A DNA stretch of 64,000 nucleotides, from contig JABMCL010002057.1 in the NCBI GenBank assembly GCA_018857735.1, forward strand, positions 133,501-197,500, in the 5' to 3' direction. A model generated the notes under the pieces. The model was not told the DNA's origin, made no database searches, and saw only the letters and a program-made list of their open reading frames with translations. The translations under genes were made by a program, and so were the position numbers. Source of the stretch: Alviniconcha marisindica. Lineage: Eukaryota > Mollusca > Gastropoda > Provannidae. Shown here one piece after another: positions 1 to 35,335 of the stretch. Position 1 is the stretch's first letter; every line of letters begins with the position of its first letter.

Positions 1-1146
1 CACACAGCCAGACAGTAGTAACATGCATCGATAAATAATTGCCCCACTGCAAGGCTGCAGATGTGCTTGATTCAAGAACTGTGTCTATATATATCATTTT
101 AAAAAATATGCAAAAAAATCAAAGGGTTTGCTGCCACTGTTATACACAAATGTGGTTCTTTCTTTTGCAATGCATCTACGGTGCAGAGAAACGGACCCGA
201 GAGTTCACGAAGTTACTCCCGAACCCCCCCCCCCCCCCCCAATTTTGGGCAACTACTGCTCTACACATCAACGGTGCTACACTGAACAGACCAAAAAACA
301 CAGTGTTCTCTCTCTCTCTCTCAACAACATTCATTCTCACACTCTATAATTATATCACTCCCAAACCGTTTCCCTGGGAAAGGTTTGCTGAACACAGCCA
401 ATTCTCAGTCCAATGCCTTGTTGGCTCCTTGAACTGAAACAACAACCAACTGTGCCAATGGTCACAGCATGGGCGACAAGCATGCATATCCCCCCCCCCC
501 CCCCCACCACACTTCTACACATACCCTCCTTCTGAAATACAGAAAGAAATGTTTCCATGACACCATTATTTTCTTACACATTATGTCACTGTGCTTGTTA
601 CAGCAGAATGCCTTTAATACTGGCGTGATCACCATGACGTCTCAGCAGAACTTTGCCGCACAAGACTGAGGAACACCAGGAAACAGGAGAAGGGGCGGGG
701 CATCAAGCTAACTCAGTCTGCCGTTTGAAGAACGTCTCCTTTACATGGAAACTGAAGTGAAGATTGAACCGGGCATGAAAATGAAGGAAATGTGCACATC
801 TTTCCATCTGCAGGCTTCACTTGGTTCTTGTACCACCAATATTTACACAGAGGAAATACATTTCTGCTTCGGATTGGAATTCCTCCTCAGGGTGCATCCG
901 TGTTGTGTTTCCTCTTTACCAGACAGAAAAAGGTCGCCTCATCATTTGATACTCTGCTGCACAGTCCAGCCTTGTTCATGACCTCACTGCTGCTGGGCAT
1001 AAAAGGGCAGCGCCTTTGGTCGTTTTCATGACTTTCATGTTGAGTTTTTAACAAATGGGACTGGAAATTGAACGAAAATAAAACCCTGTTTCCCCCCTCT
1101 CATTCCACTCCTATCAACACAGCTTCACTGTGACTCCCCTGTAAAA

Positions 1147-1850
1147 GAGTCTGTCCATCCTAAGAGGGATAGTCTGTCCTAAGAGGGACAGTCTGTCCTA
1201 AGAGGGACAGTCTGTCCTAAGAGGGATCGTATGTCCTAAGAGGGATAGTTCCTAAGAGGGATAGTCTGTCCTAAGAGGGACAGTCTGTCCTAAGAGGGAT
1301 AGTCTGTCCTAAGAGGGACAGTCTGTCCTAAGAGGGACAGTCTGTCCTAAGAGGGATCAGTATGTCCTAAGAGGGATAGTTCCTAAGAGGGACAGTCTGT
1401 CCTAAGAGGGACAGTCTGTCCTAAGAGGGACAGTTCCTAAGAGGGGTAGTCTGTCCTAAGAGGGACAGTCTGTCCTAAGAGGGATAGTCTGTCCTAAGAG
1501 GGACAGTCTGTCCTAAGAGGGATCATATGTCCTAAGAGGGATAGTTCCTAAGAGGGATAGTCTGTCCTAAGAGGGATAGTCTGTCCTAAGAGGGATCATA
1601 TGTCCTAAGAGGGATAGTTCCTAAGAGGGACAGTCTGTCCTAAGAGGGATAGTCTGTCCTAAGAGGGATAGTCTGTCCTAAGAGGGACAGTTCCTAAGAG
1701 GGATAGTCTGCCCTAAGACGGATAGTCTGCCTTAAGGACAGTGTGTCCTAAGAGGGACAGTCTGTTCTCAGAGGGACAGCCTAAGAGGGATAGTCTGTCC
1801 TAAAAGGGACAGTCTGTCTGTCCTAAGAGGGATGGTCTGTCTTAACAGGG
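1147..1850 (+). repeat. 19-bp minisatellite
   Basis: About 35 copies of TCCTAAGAGGGACAGTCTG with A/C variation and shortened units (AGTTCCTAAGAGGG). In the 3' flank of gene A. Confidence 0.95.
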
Positions 1851-2010
1851 ACCCCCTCCACTAACTAACAATCCACCTGCTATAGGAAAAACAACAGCAG
1901 GATTCCCCCCCCCCCCCCCCCCCAAACTTTGGATGTTCACATTCATTTTGCTATGCTTCCGACCCGGCATCAGTGAATTCCCAAACTCCTCCCTGGCCGA
2001 TATTCACTGA

Positions 2011-2260
2011 GCCTCACGCTGTAGGAGTACTACGATTGTTAACAGCCTCACGCTGTAGGAGTACTACGACTGTTAACAGCCTCACACTGTAGTACTACTA
2101 CGACTGTTAACAGCCTCACACTGTAGGAGTACTACGACTGTTAACAGCCTCACACTGTAGGAGTACTACGACTGTTAACAGCCTCACACTGTAGGAGTAC
2201 TACGACTGTAAACAGCCTCACACTGTAGGTGTACTACGACTGTTAACAGCTTCACACTGT
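2011..2260 (+). repeat. 34-bp minisatellite
   Basis: About seven units containing CTCACACTGTAGGAGTACTA followed by CGACTGTTAACAGC. Confidence 0.93.
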
Positions 2261-2281
2261 TGTATTTCAACAGAAAGCAAG

Positions 2282-2284
<3 letters not shown>

Positions 2285-2344
<60 letters not shown>
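2285..2344 (+). repeat. (GA)n microsatellite
   Basis: About 30 uninterrupted GA units. Confidence 0.97.
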
Positions 2345-2346
<2 letters not shown>

Positions 2347-2439
2347 CCTTCACCTATTAAACAGCTGGTATGGAGAATCAAGGCCTTCACAGTACTCTCA
2401 ACTCATAACTTGGTGTGGTCAGAAAGTGGCCTGCAGGGA

Positions 2440-2840
2440 GCACACCTTGACCTTGCTAGCCCATAGCCTTGCCGGTCATGCACACCTTGACCTTGCTAGC
2501 CCATAGCCTTGCCTGTCATGCACACCTTGACCTTGAGAGCCCATAGCTTTGCCTGTCTCACACACCTTGACCTTGAGAGCCCATAGCCTTGCCCGTCATG
2601 CATACCTTGACCTTGCTAGCCCATATAATCTTGCCTGTCATGTGCACCTTGACCTTGCTCGCCTACTGCCTTGCCAGTCACGCACACTGTGACCTTGTTC
2701 ACCTACTGCCTTGCCTGTCACACATGCTGTGACCTTGCTCGTCTACTGCCTCTGGTCACACACACCTTGACCTTGCTCGCCTACTGCCTCGCCTGTCACA
2801 CACACTGTGACCTTGTTTGCCTATTGCCTTGCCTGTTATG
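2440..2840 (+). repeat. 40-bp minisatellite
   Basis: About ten diverging units containing CACACCTTGACCTTGCT and GCCTTGCCTGTCA. Confidence 0.9.
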
Positions 2841-3288
2841 CATAACAGTCTTTGTCTATTTGTAGTCTGCCTTCAGCCACTGAAGCCCATGCTATTATGT
2901 TTGCACATTTTGTACACACATGACCAAAAAACAAAAACAAACCAAAAAAAAAACCACCCACCAAAAAAACACCCCCTCCCTCCACACACACAAAAAACCC
3001 AATCTGTCGGCAAAGTTATATCTCAGAAGTCATCAACAGTTTCCGTAAACATGATCATTGCCACAAAAGCAATAGTAGACCTACACGGTTATCAAAAGAC
3101 TGTTCACATGCGTTTTTCACACCAAGAATATTATGTCGTCTCTCTCTCTCACCGCTGTCTAACTGCTCACTACCACAGACATGGACGAAGGAAGAAAGAA
3201 GGCAGAACTGTCTAGACTGGCCAAGGGGATGTAAGCGTTCAGGTCTGATTACAACAGAGCGCGTCAGATGAAATGCCATGCCCCAGCA

Positions 3289-27686
<24,398 letters not shown>

Positions 27687-27737
27687 TTTTATCAACAATG
27701 ACAATTTACGCTAGTTATTGTCAGTGTGATGAGCAAA
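27687..27737 (-). other. QSER1/PRR12: QSER1/PRR12-like 5' UTR part of exon 2
   Basis: A short untranslated stretch lies between a strong acceptor (long T-rich tract ending TTTCAG at 27738-27740) and the ATG at 27686. It contains an in-frame TAG. Confidence 0.6.
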
Positions 27738-30700
27738 CTGAAAAAAAGAAAAAGAAAAATACTTGAAAAGTGACGAACGCAATACCAATAAATACCAGTC
27801 CAACAATTTACGCATGGGGATGGGATGAGGCGGTAACACTATAGAGACACATGAGCATGCAAAGGTCACACTGTTGGAGGCAACAACCCCAAAAGTTCAT
27901 CATTTCGCCACAGCCTGTCCTGTCCCCTTGTGTCACTGTAGTGTTAAGTGTCTATTACAGTGAACATCTATTAGTTATTACAAACCATCCTGGAGACCTG
28001 GCCTACACACCTAGCCTAGATTCAGATGATGAAAATGGTGGCGAGTTATCAAAAGTTGTCCAACATGCCCTGTTTCACTGTTTGTCTCATCGCGTCCAAG
28101 AGAGGTGGTATAAAGTTCTTTTTCAAAGTTTTATCATACATCATCCATCCACTGAAGCTTTCCAATTTTTCTTCTTCTGAATACCCCAGTCAAATATACC
28201 TGCTGACTATTACAAAATTCCCCAACTTTCCAAAACAGCCCCCAAATGCCATTTTTCCAAAACAGTCTGGACGGGCACAGATCTCATCCCTTGACCCCCC
28301 CTCCCCCCACCCACAACCACCACCCTTCTTGTTGCTGTTGTTTTGTTTTAAAGACTATTAAAAACAGCATCAACCCTGAATATGAAGTCCACCTGACACA
28401 CACCAGTGCACTGCAGGAACACTCCTAGAAAGAACTGCAGTCAAACAGCTTGGAAACAGGAGCTCTACTCCCCATTACCTTGTAATGGGATTGCACAAGG
28501 CTTGACACCACTCTCAGCAGTTGTCTACAATGTGCACTTCTAAATGTTGTTGGAATCCCTACTGTCAGGGCAAAAATCCTCCATGGGAATTTCAGTGAGC
28601 ACCTAGGGCCTGACAGATCTGAACCAAGCCGATACCAATAATTATTTCTAAACTGTTTTTCACAGCCCTGCCCATCTCCTCGTTCGATGCTGTGTGTGTG
28701 TGTGTGTGTGGTTAGTGTTATTGTAAAGCGCCCTGTGCTGCCACCTTGTGTGGTAGATGGGCGCTCTAGAAATCCTCTCTATTATTATTATTATACACCT
28801 GCAGCCACAAAGAAATGAGGGCATGGGAGTTTCTGAGAGCATGGGTTCCATCTTGAACTGAACCAAACAATGACTGAAGGAGTTATCAAAACCATCTTTT
28901 TAACACTTTGTTGCATGCACTGGATATTTTTGTTTTTTTACCAATACTAGTAATACTAATAGTAATACTATTACTAAATGTAGTATTACTATTGTTTTTT
29001 GACTGGTCAAACAGTTTTCCAACCACAGTTAGTGGTGGAAAAAAGATGGCAAAGATACTGTATCATACAGTACTATTACTATACAACACACTGTGTTCAG
29101 ATGAGCTGAAAAAGACATCATGGTGTGAAGAGTTTTAAGCAAATCACACACTTTAGTTTTACTTTTAGAAACATGGCCATGAGCATTCTTTCACTCTTGC
29201 CAAGCTACTAATGCAGGCTGGACTTTCAACAGATTTATTCTGCACAGAAAAACAAACACATGTCAAAATCACTAAGAGGACAAAGAAATTATAACTCAAG
29301 AAATATTCACTGAGCCTATCCAGCAAGCAAGGTATTCTCTTGCTTGTGCTGACATCAATAAAGCAGGATCAATATTTCTGAACAAACAGCCTGTTTCATA
29401 AACAATTACATGTCAACAGTTCCCCCATTCCCCCTAATTTTTTTCAAAAGTAATCAATGTTAATTGTTATTAATATTATACTATCTGTCTAAAATTGGAG
29501 AGAGAAAAAAAGAAGGAAAAAAGTTTGAGATGAACTTGAAGTTATTTTGGGGTGGGAAACTGAGACAAAGAAAATCTATATGCTTTGTAATTATACGCAG
29601 AACAAAAGAAACAAAGAAAAAGGTGTGATAAAAAGAAGGAAGCAAGGAAGACAGCGGAATAATACAGGTCACACTGACATGACCAGCTTGCATGACATGA
29701 CACCTTAGGCTTTGACTAGAGAAAGATGATCTTACACCTGTAAAACAATTAAAACATCACCACTAAAACAACTCTATCAGTCCATAACGTAATTTATATA
29801 AGCTTATAATTTCAAAGCTCATGATAAAGAATCTGGAATTAGTGTGCTTTGCTTCAAAGCGTACATCTTTTTTTGCATTATATAAATATATTATATAGTA
29901 AACACATGGGGTTTGAACAACTGTGTGGGAGGGGTTTATTTTGTGTAAAGAACATGTTTTTTTTCCTGCACATTTGTGACCTCTGGTTACATAACAAGAA
30001 TGCAATCTTGAAATTAATGCAATTTAATGCTGGAAAAGTGGAACCCACTAGAAAAAAAGAAAAAAAACTAAAATAAACAAGAGGAAAAGAAAACTGAGAA
30101 GGATTAAGGAAAGAGTAACAGTAACACTTCCAAACTTTTATTTTACTTTTAGAACATACAAAAACAAATGTGCAGAATTATCAAGGAGGGGGAGGGAAAA
30201 AGAAATAACATTAACAAGGAAAAAAGACAGAAAAAATATAATGTTCTACTACAAAATCTTCAAGTGAAAATGAGAGATTACTGGACAGAACCAATACCTA
30301 ATGAAGTCACTGTCAGTTATCTGGTCAATGCACAGGGTGGGAGCTTGCAAAAACTCTACTGGGTGATTGTATGCTAGATTGCTACCGTACTAGTCTACTA
30401 CTACTACTGGCACCCTGACAAAACAAAACTTTTTGTCAGGAAATCACCACAGCAAAACAAACCACAGCATGTCTCTTGTGCTTCACTTATCACTGCCTGT
30501 CTGCATGTGAGGGGAAGGTTGTGGAAACTGGGGGAGTTATATGGGATGGTGGTTTATGTATCAAGCATTAAATTAAAAATCTTAACTAAGCCGTAAGGAA
30601 ACTGGGACTGGCAAAAACACAGAGGGTGCTTTACTGCCTGACTCTGGACTGGGAGTGGGATAGTGAAGTATGAGTGGGAAGAAAATGGCACCTGGTTGGA

Positions 30701-31664
30701 GACTGGTGACACTTCAGTGCTAAATGAAATTACACTGTACAATCAGGGTTTCATAAAATTTAAAAAAGGAAGAAAAATAAGAAGAGAATCTATAAGAAAA
30801 AAGTATCTGTGGAGCTCTTTGCAGCTACGAAACATAGCTTTAAAATAATAAAAAGAAAAAGACCAGGATTATTCTTGGAATCCTCTCACTGTGGAGTTTC
30901 ATAACTGAGTTGCCAGCTGGGCTGACACTTATGACACCGTCATTGTCAGTGAACACATCCCTCTTTGGCCAGCACACACACAATTTGCCAACGCTAAAAT
31001 CAAGATCCCTCACAAATAATCACCCGAACAGTAATTACACATAATATTAGCAGTATAATTTGCAAGATTATAAGCTTGAACAGCAAAGCTACAGAACTGT
31101 ACAGTGGATGGCAATGATGCAAGTTACGCCACACCTACTTCAGTACTTGTTTTCAACTAGACTATGAGGCACACACGTGACATAGATACCTGTACACAAT
31201 TACAGCCAGGCACAATGACAGTTAATAAGAAACTGATTTTGAATATACGTCATCGAAAATATCGAAAATATTGCTGTTTTTGAAATAAACCGAGAAAAAT
31301 ACTACGCAACTGCAGAAAAGCTTGTTGAACCTTGCTCGCATGCTGTGCACTTGCAGACCATAGATCGCGTGCTGGTTGTTTACATTAGCACTGCAGCATG
31401 AACACAACAGCAATGCGGTCCATTCATAACGCTAAGTAACGCGGAATATGAAGATTACAATAAACGTGCACGCAAACCTTGTAATAATCATTTATCTTTG
31501 GCATGTATGGGTGACAAAACTGCATAATACACAAATTCATTCTCCGGACGTATGCAGGGCACACAAGGCGGAGGTCCAATCAAAACAACTGTCAAATCAA
31601 ATGCAAAAAGTAGCGAAATTCGGGATAAACTTTCAACTCTGTACATCCTAAGTATTCTTCTTAC
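27738..31664 (-). other. QSER1/PRR12: Gene A first intron (5' UTR intron)
   Basis: AT-rich, with the hairpin retroposon at 28694 and a 13-bp perfect inverted repeat at 28958-28970/28981-28993. No coding signal seen. Confidence 0.6.
28694..28793 (-). mobile_element. Short hairpin retroposon/MITE-like repeat, copy 2
   Basis: Reverse-complement relative of 14643-14748, with the same microsatellite borders, (GT)n on one side and (ATT)n on the other. In the 5' intron of gene A. Confidence 0.6.
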
Positions 31665-31790
31665 CTTAAGCAACTGATTGAGACGACCAAGTCCGCAAAA
31701 TTGGCGCATTATTTATCAGTTTCTTTCCAAGATGACGAGAAGCCCATTTCACTTACCGCCATCTTGAAAATCTTTTACCCAGCATGCACT
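31665..31790 (-). other. QSER1/PRR12: Probable noncoding first exon of the QSER1/PRR12-like gene
   Basis: Two good minus-strand donors are visible: GATGGCG|GTAAGTG with its exon edge at 31757, and CTTAAG|GTAAGAA with its exon edge at 31665. Either would splice to the acceptor at 27738. The upper boundary is a guess from the promoter motifs. Confidence 0.45.
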
Positions 31791-32016
31791 GCGGCAAAAA
31801 TGGCACGCAAAATGGGAGATGGACGGTCATGCTGCATCACATTATCGAGCGTTTCAGCACGGCTGAGCGTTAATTAGATAGTTGTGCAGTCAACATAAAT
31901 CATCGAGTACCTAAGTTTTGATCTGAATTTCAGTTGAGACCACCAGATTTGACATTTCAAGTTTTCACACACCATCGAACACCGGGGGCGCTGGTGTGCG
32001 GCTTCCCAGAAAGAAA
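31750..32016. promoter_or_regulatory. Probable bidirectional promoter, QSER1/PRR12-like and CECR2
   Basis: The two genes start divergently about 260 bp apart. On the plus strand, 31756-31766 reads CCGCCATCTTG, a YY1 consensus (equal to AAGATGGCGG toward gene A). At 31776-31794, TACCCAGCATGCACTGCGG resembles the ZNF143/Staf motif. Both are common in TATA-less housekeeping promoters. The interval has several CpGs and no microsatellites, unlike the rest of the window. Motif identity is from memory of consensus sequences. Confidence 0.6.
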
Positions 32017-32023
32017 ATGGATG
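32017..32023 (+). CDS. CECR2: CECR2 coding exon 1 (start codon)
   Basis: A seven-nucleotide coding piece, ATGGATG, lies before donor GTGAGG. Phase 1 joins AC of exon 2 to make Asp, giving [10 protein letters not shown], which parallels the short N-terminus before [13 protein letters not shown] in vertebrates. Confidence 0.72.
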
Positions 32024-35000
32024 GTGAGGATTGAACTGAAAATTATGGTTACTAAAATGTGCAAGTATATGGCTTATTGCGCAGTAATTTAAGGATTTTG
32101 TACTTTAATAACTTGTACCGCTGTGCGTATTTATGCAGACGTGATCGTTTTCTGTTTGCAGACATACAGTCCTGGTGGGAAGTCCCAGCCATTGCACATT
32201 TTTGCTCTCTTTTCAAAACTGCTTTCGATCTCTCCGACTTTGACATCGAGGTAATATTGTATTTTAGTTTTAAGACATGTTATAGGACATTGTAATCTGT
32301 ATGCATACCAAACAAAGCAGCAGCAGCATACCCGGTGTAATATTGTTTGCAAGCGTTTAGATCTATACTTTTGAAAATAATGTATTATTACATCCGTTGT
32401 GACTTGTGGTCTTTGCAATGTATGAATCCAGATTTCCCACACCTCCATATCTCCCCCCCCCCCCCCATCCCCCCCAATCAGCCTTATGGTTACTGTGGAC
32501 GTTAAGCACTATGCTTCCTTACGTACTAGATCCATATCTATGCAATGCCTCATTTTGGGTTTTGCATTTCTTTGTTTTTGTACAGTGAGAAGTACTTCAG
32601 CTAGTGCCTAGTTCAAGAAGTGTGTTTGAAGTATGCTTGGATATTTAATTCTGACATGTTTATATTGTGCTTCATATTTGGGTTGTGAAACTGATCTCAT
32701 ATTTAATAACTAATGTGGACATTGTTCAATTTGTTGTGGGCAAAATGATTGATGCTCCAGACTTTGATCTGATTTTTAGGCAGGTTCTAACTCTAATACA
32801 CTATAGTGAGAGTACTCACTAGATAGTTGAACATCTGATCGCTTTGCAAAAAGGCTGGAGCTGTACTTTTAAAAGTGAAATTTGTCAGAATAGTACAAAT
32901 TATCAAATGCCTTAAGTAAGTAAAAATGTATCTGTACGGTGCAGTATGTACAATGACACATGTATACAAATTACAATATAAAATTTAAAATGAGCATGAC
33001 TGTGGTGCCATTGGTGGATACTGTTAGGTGTACACAGTTTCAGTGGTCCTGATTATTTGTTTATGATTACCGGCTGAATTATGATTATATATATAGTTTA
33101 TGCAATCTTAGATCTGTACATAATGTTGCTGTAGGTGTAGCAGACGAATTTATGATGCAAAATGTGCAAGTTATTTCCCTTTTTGAAGTGTACATTCCTG
33201 TTATTGCACCAGAACAGCTTTTTAGCAATCTGAAATGTTGATACACTGATGTTACTGACACAAAAAGCAAAGTAATTCTTGTTTATGCTTCAGAGTTCAG
33301 TTATATGAATATTATATATTAATATATTTCTTGTTTTGCTTTTGTGTACAAGACTAAGCTTACATGTTTTGCACAGAAAGTAAAATCTGTACTTATTTAT
33401 CTCCCTTGAGAGTGTTTACAGTAGTTACCTCTCTTGTGGTAGTTGTTAAGGTTGTCCATTTCATTCAGGTGGGTAATAACAACCTTTGCTTGCTGCTTTA
33501 AAAGAGTATCCTTTTTGAAAAATGTGAAGCATAGTCAATTAAAAAAAAAAAAATGATGTGGAAAAAACACCCTAAAATTATCTGATAATCTTTGATGACC
33601 ATAGCTGCTGAATTAGATGTGTCAGATAGCTTACTCAAATTCTGCAGCAATGAGAACTGTGGCATACTCAGGAACTGCTTTGAGCATGCCTCAAGCAATT
33701 GCTGCAGCAAAGTAAAACACATCTGATGTGTGCAACTAGGGAAAGAAGAACAGCACAAATGCCCATCAAAGTCAGTTATGGTGTGTGCTCTTCCTTTAGG
33801 TCTTGCCTTATTGAGCAACTTGAAAGCAACTCTCATGATGGCATTTATCTTCGACAGTTTTATATAACTTTTGTTTGCTGGTTTGTTCTCTGAGTAATTC
33901 AACAATGTAAAATGATCTGCTTGTTAAAAAAAAGAGTAGTTTAACTCGTTCAAGATACCACAAAATGGCGCGCTCGGCTCCTGTAGATGCACTGTTTTTA
34001 CCTGTTTAAAAAAAATCGTAGTAAATAAACTAATAGGAATAATACAATAAACATATACATTTTTAGAAAGCTTGGGATGTGTACTTGTCAGATAAATAAT
34101 CCCTAGAGTCATATCGTATACCTTTCTGTCGCAACAGCAAAGTGGGAGCTGTCCAAATACAGTATAATTTTTTAATTTTTTATTCTACTGGTTGCACAGA
34201 TCCCAGTGAAGAAAATGAAGATGTATCGCTGTCACTCGAGTCTGCCTCGAGATCTACTGGCACAAACTCCTTGCCAGAATCAACAATGTTCTCTTCAGAA
34301 CCACTGTCCAAAAAATCTTCTAGATCCGAGCCCTCATTCAGTACTAATTCCACAGTTTCCCTCGCTGAGTAACGCATGTTCACTTTGCATGCCGCCATTT
34401 TGAAACATACAACTTTCATCAGTTTGACACACGTTACAAAGGCCAAAACAGACAAAGGAACACTCGTCTGGACTAAGGGGGATTACCGAAAGTGTCTGAA
34501 ATTGATGCAGTTAGTGTAATATAATTGCCTCCAGTCAACTTGAGAGTCGGTAAGACCATTAAAAATCTTTAATTCTTACCGCGTTCAAAGATGCGGATTG
34601 TTGTCAAGCATCCTGCTAAGTTCCGCATCTTAAGATGCGGAAAGCCTTGAAAGAGTTAACATTCCAGGTGTTACTGTTAGTACCACTACCAGCAGGCAAT
34701 GGAGTTGGTGATACTCTTGTTCGTGATCAGACCCACTGACCAAATAACTATATCACTAGCTGATCTTTTAATACATCAGGTATACCTGAGGTGATTGTTA
34801 TAATGTGAACAGCCTTCCCTCCAGCAGCACAGAAAATTTGCCAGACTTTCTGTGCTTTACAGAATTGTATATTGAACTGATAACAAGGATGAATCAACTC
34901 CGTGTTCATAGGACTTTCCAGAGTCCGACTCTCCAGGCAGATACTTCAAGCAATGTACACAAGTCAAAGGCCTCACTGTATATGGACAGCCATCAGATCA

Positions 35001-35299
35001 AGCTGGGGACATAATTTACATTTGTCATTTTCCACAGCTGCATGCTTATATGTTTTACATATATTGTTATGTATAGTTCTACGTATGGTATGTCCTGACT
35101 GAAACTGTTGTGACTGTCAGGATCTGGAAGAGAGTTTGCTGGCTGGAGACTCAGATGGCAGTTTCTTGCTGATTGACCTGATATCAAAACTGCTGAATGG
35201 CTGCTATGGGAGAGACGACATTGGGTGAGAATGTTAGGAGGGATTAAAAACTCTGTCACTTGCTGCCTATCCATATATGTGTTCTCGCGCACACGCACG

Positions 35300-35335
<36 letters not shown>

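Larger units (their letters stand above)
32251..35120 (+). other. CECR2: CECR2 intron 2
   Basis: AT-rich, with a poly-C run near 32452 and the piggyBac-like remnant. No other coding signal. Confidence 0.75.

Noticed and set aside
1147..1850. Regular short repeats resembling a CRISPR array
   Set aside because: The units are directly adjacent, with no unique spacers, and the context is an animal genome; it is a minisatellite.
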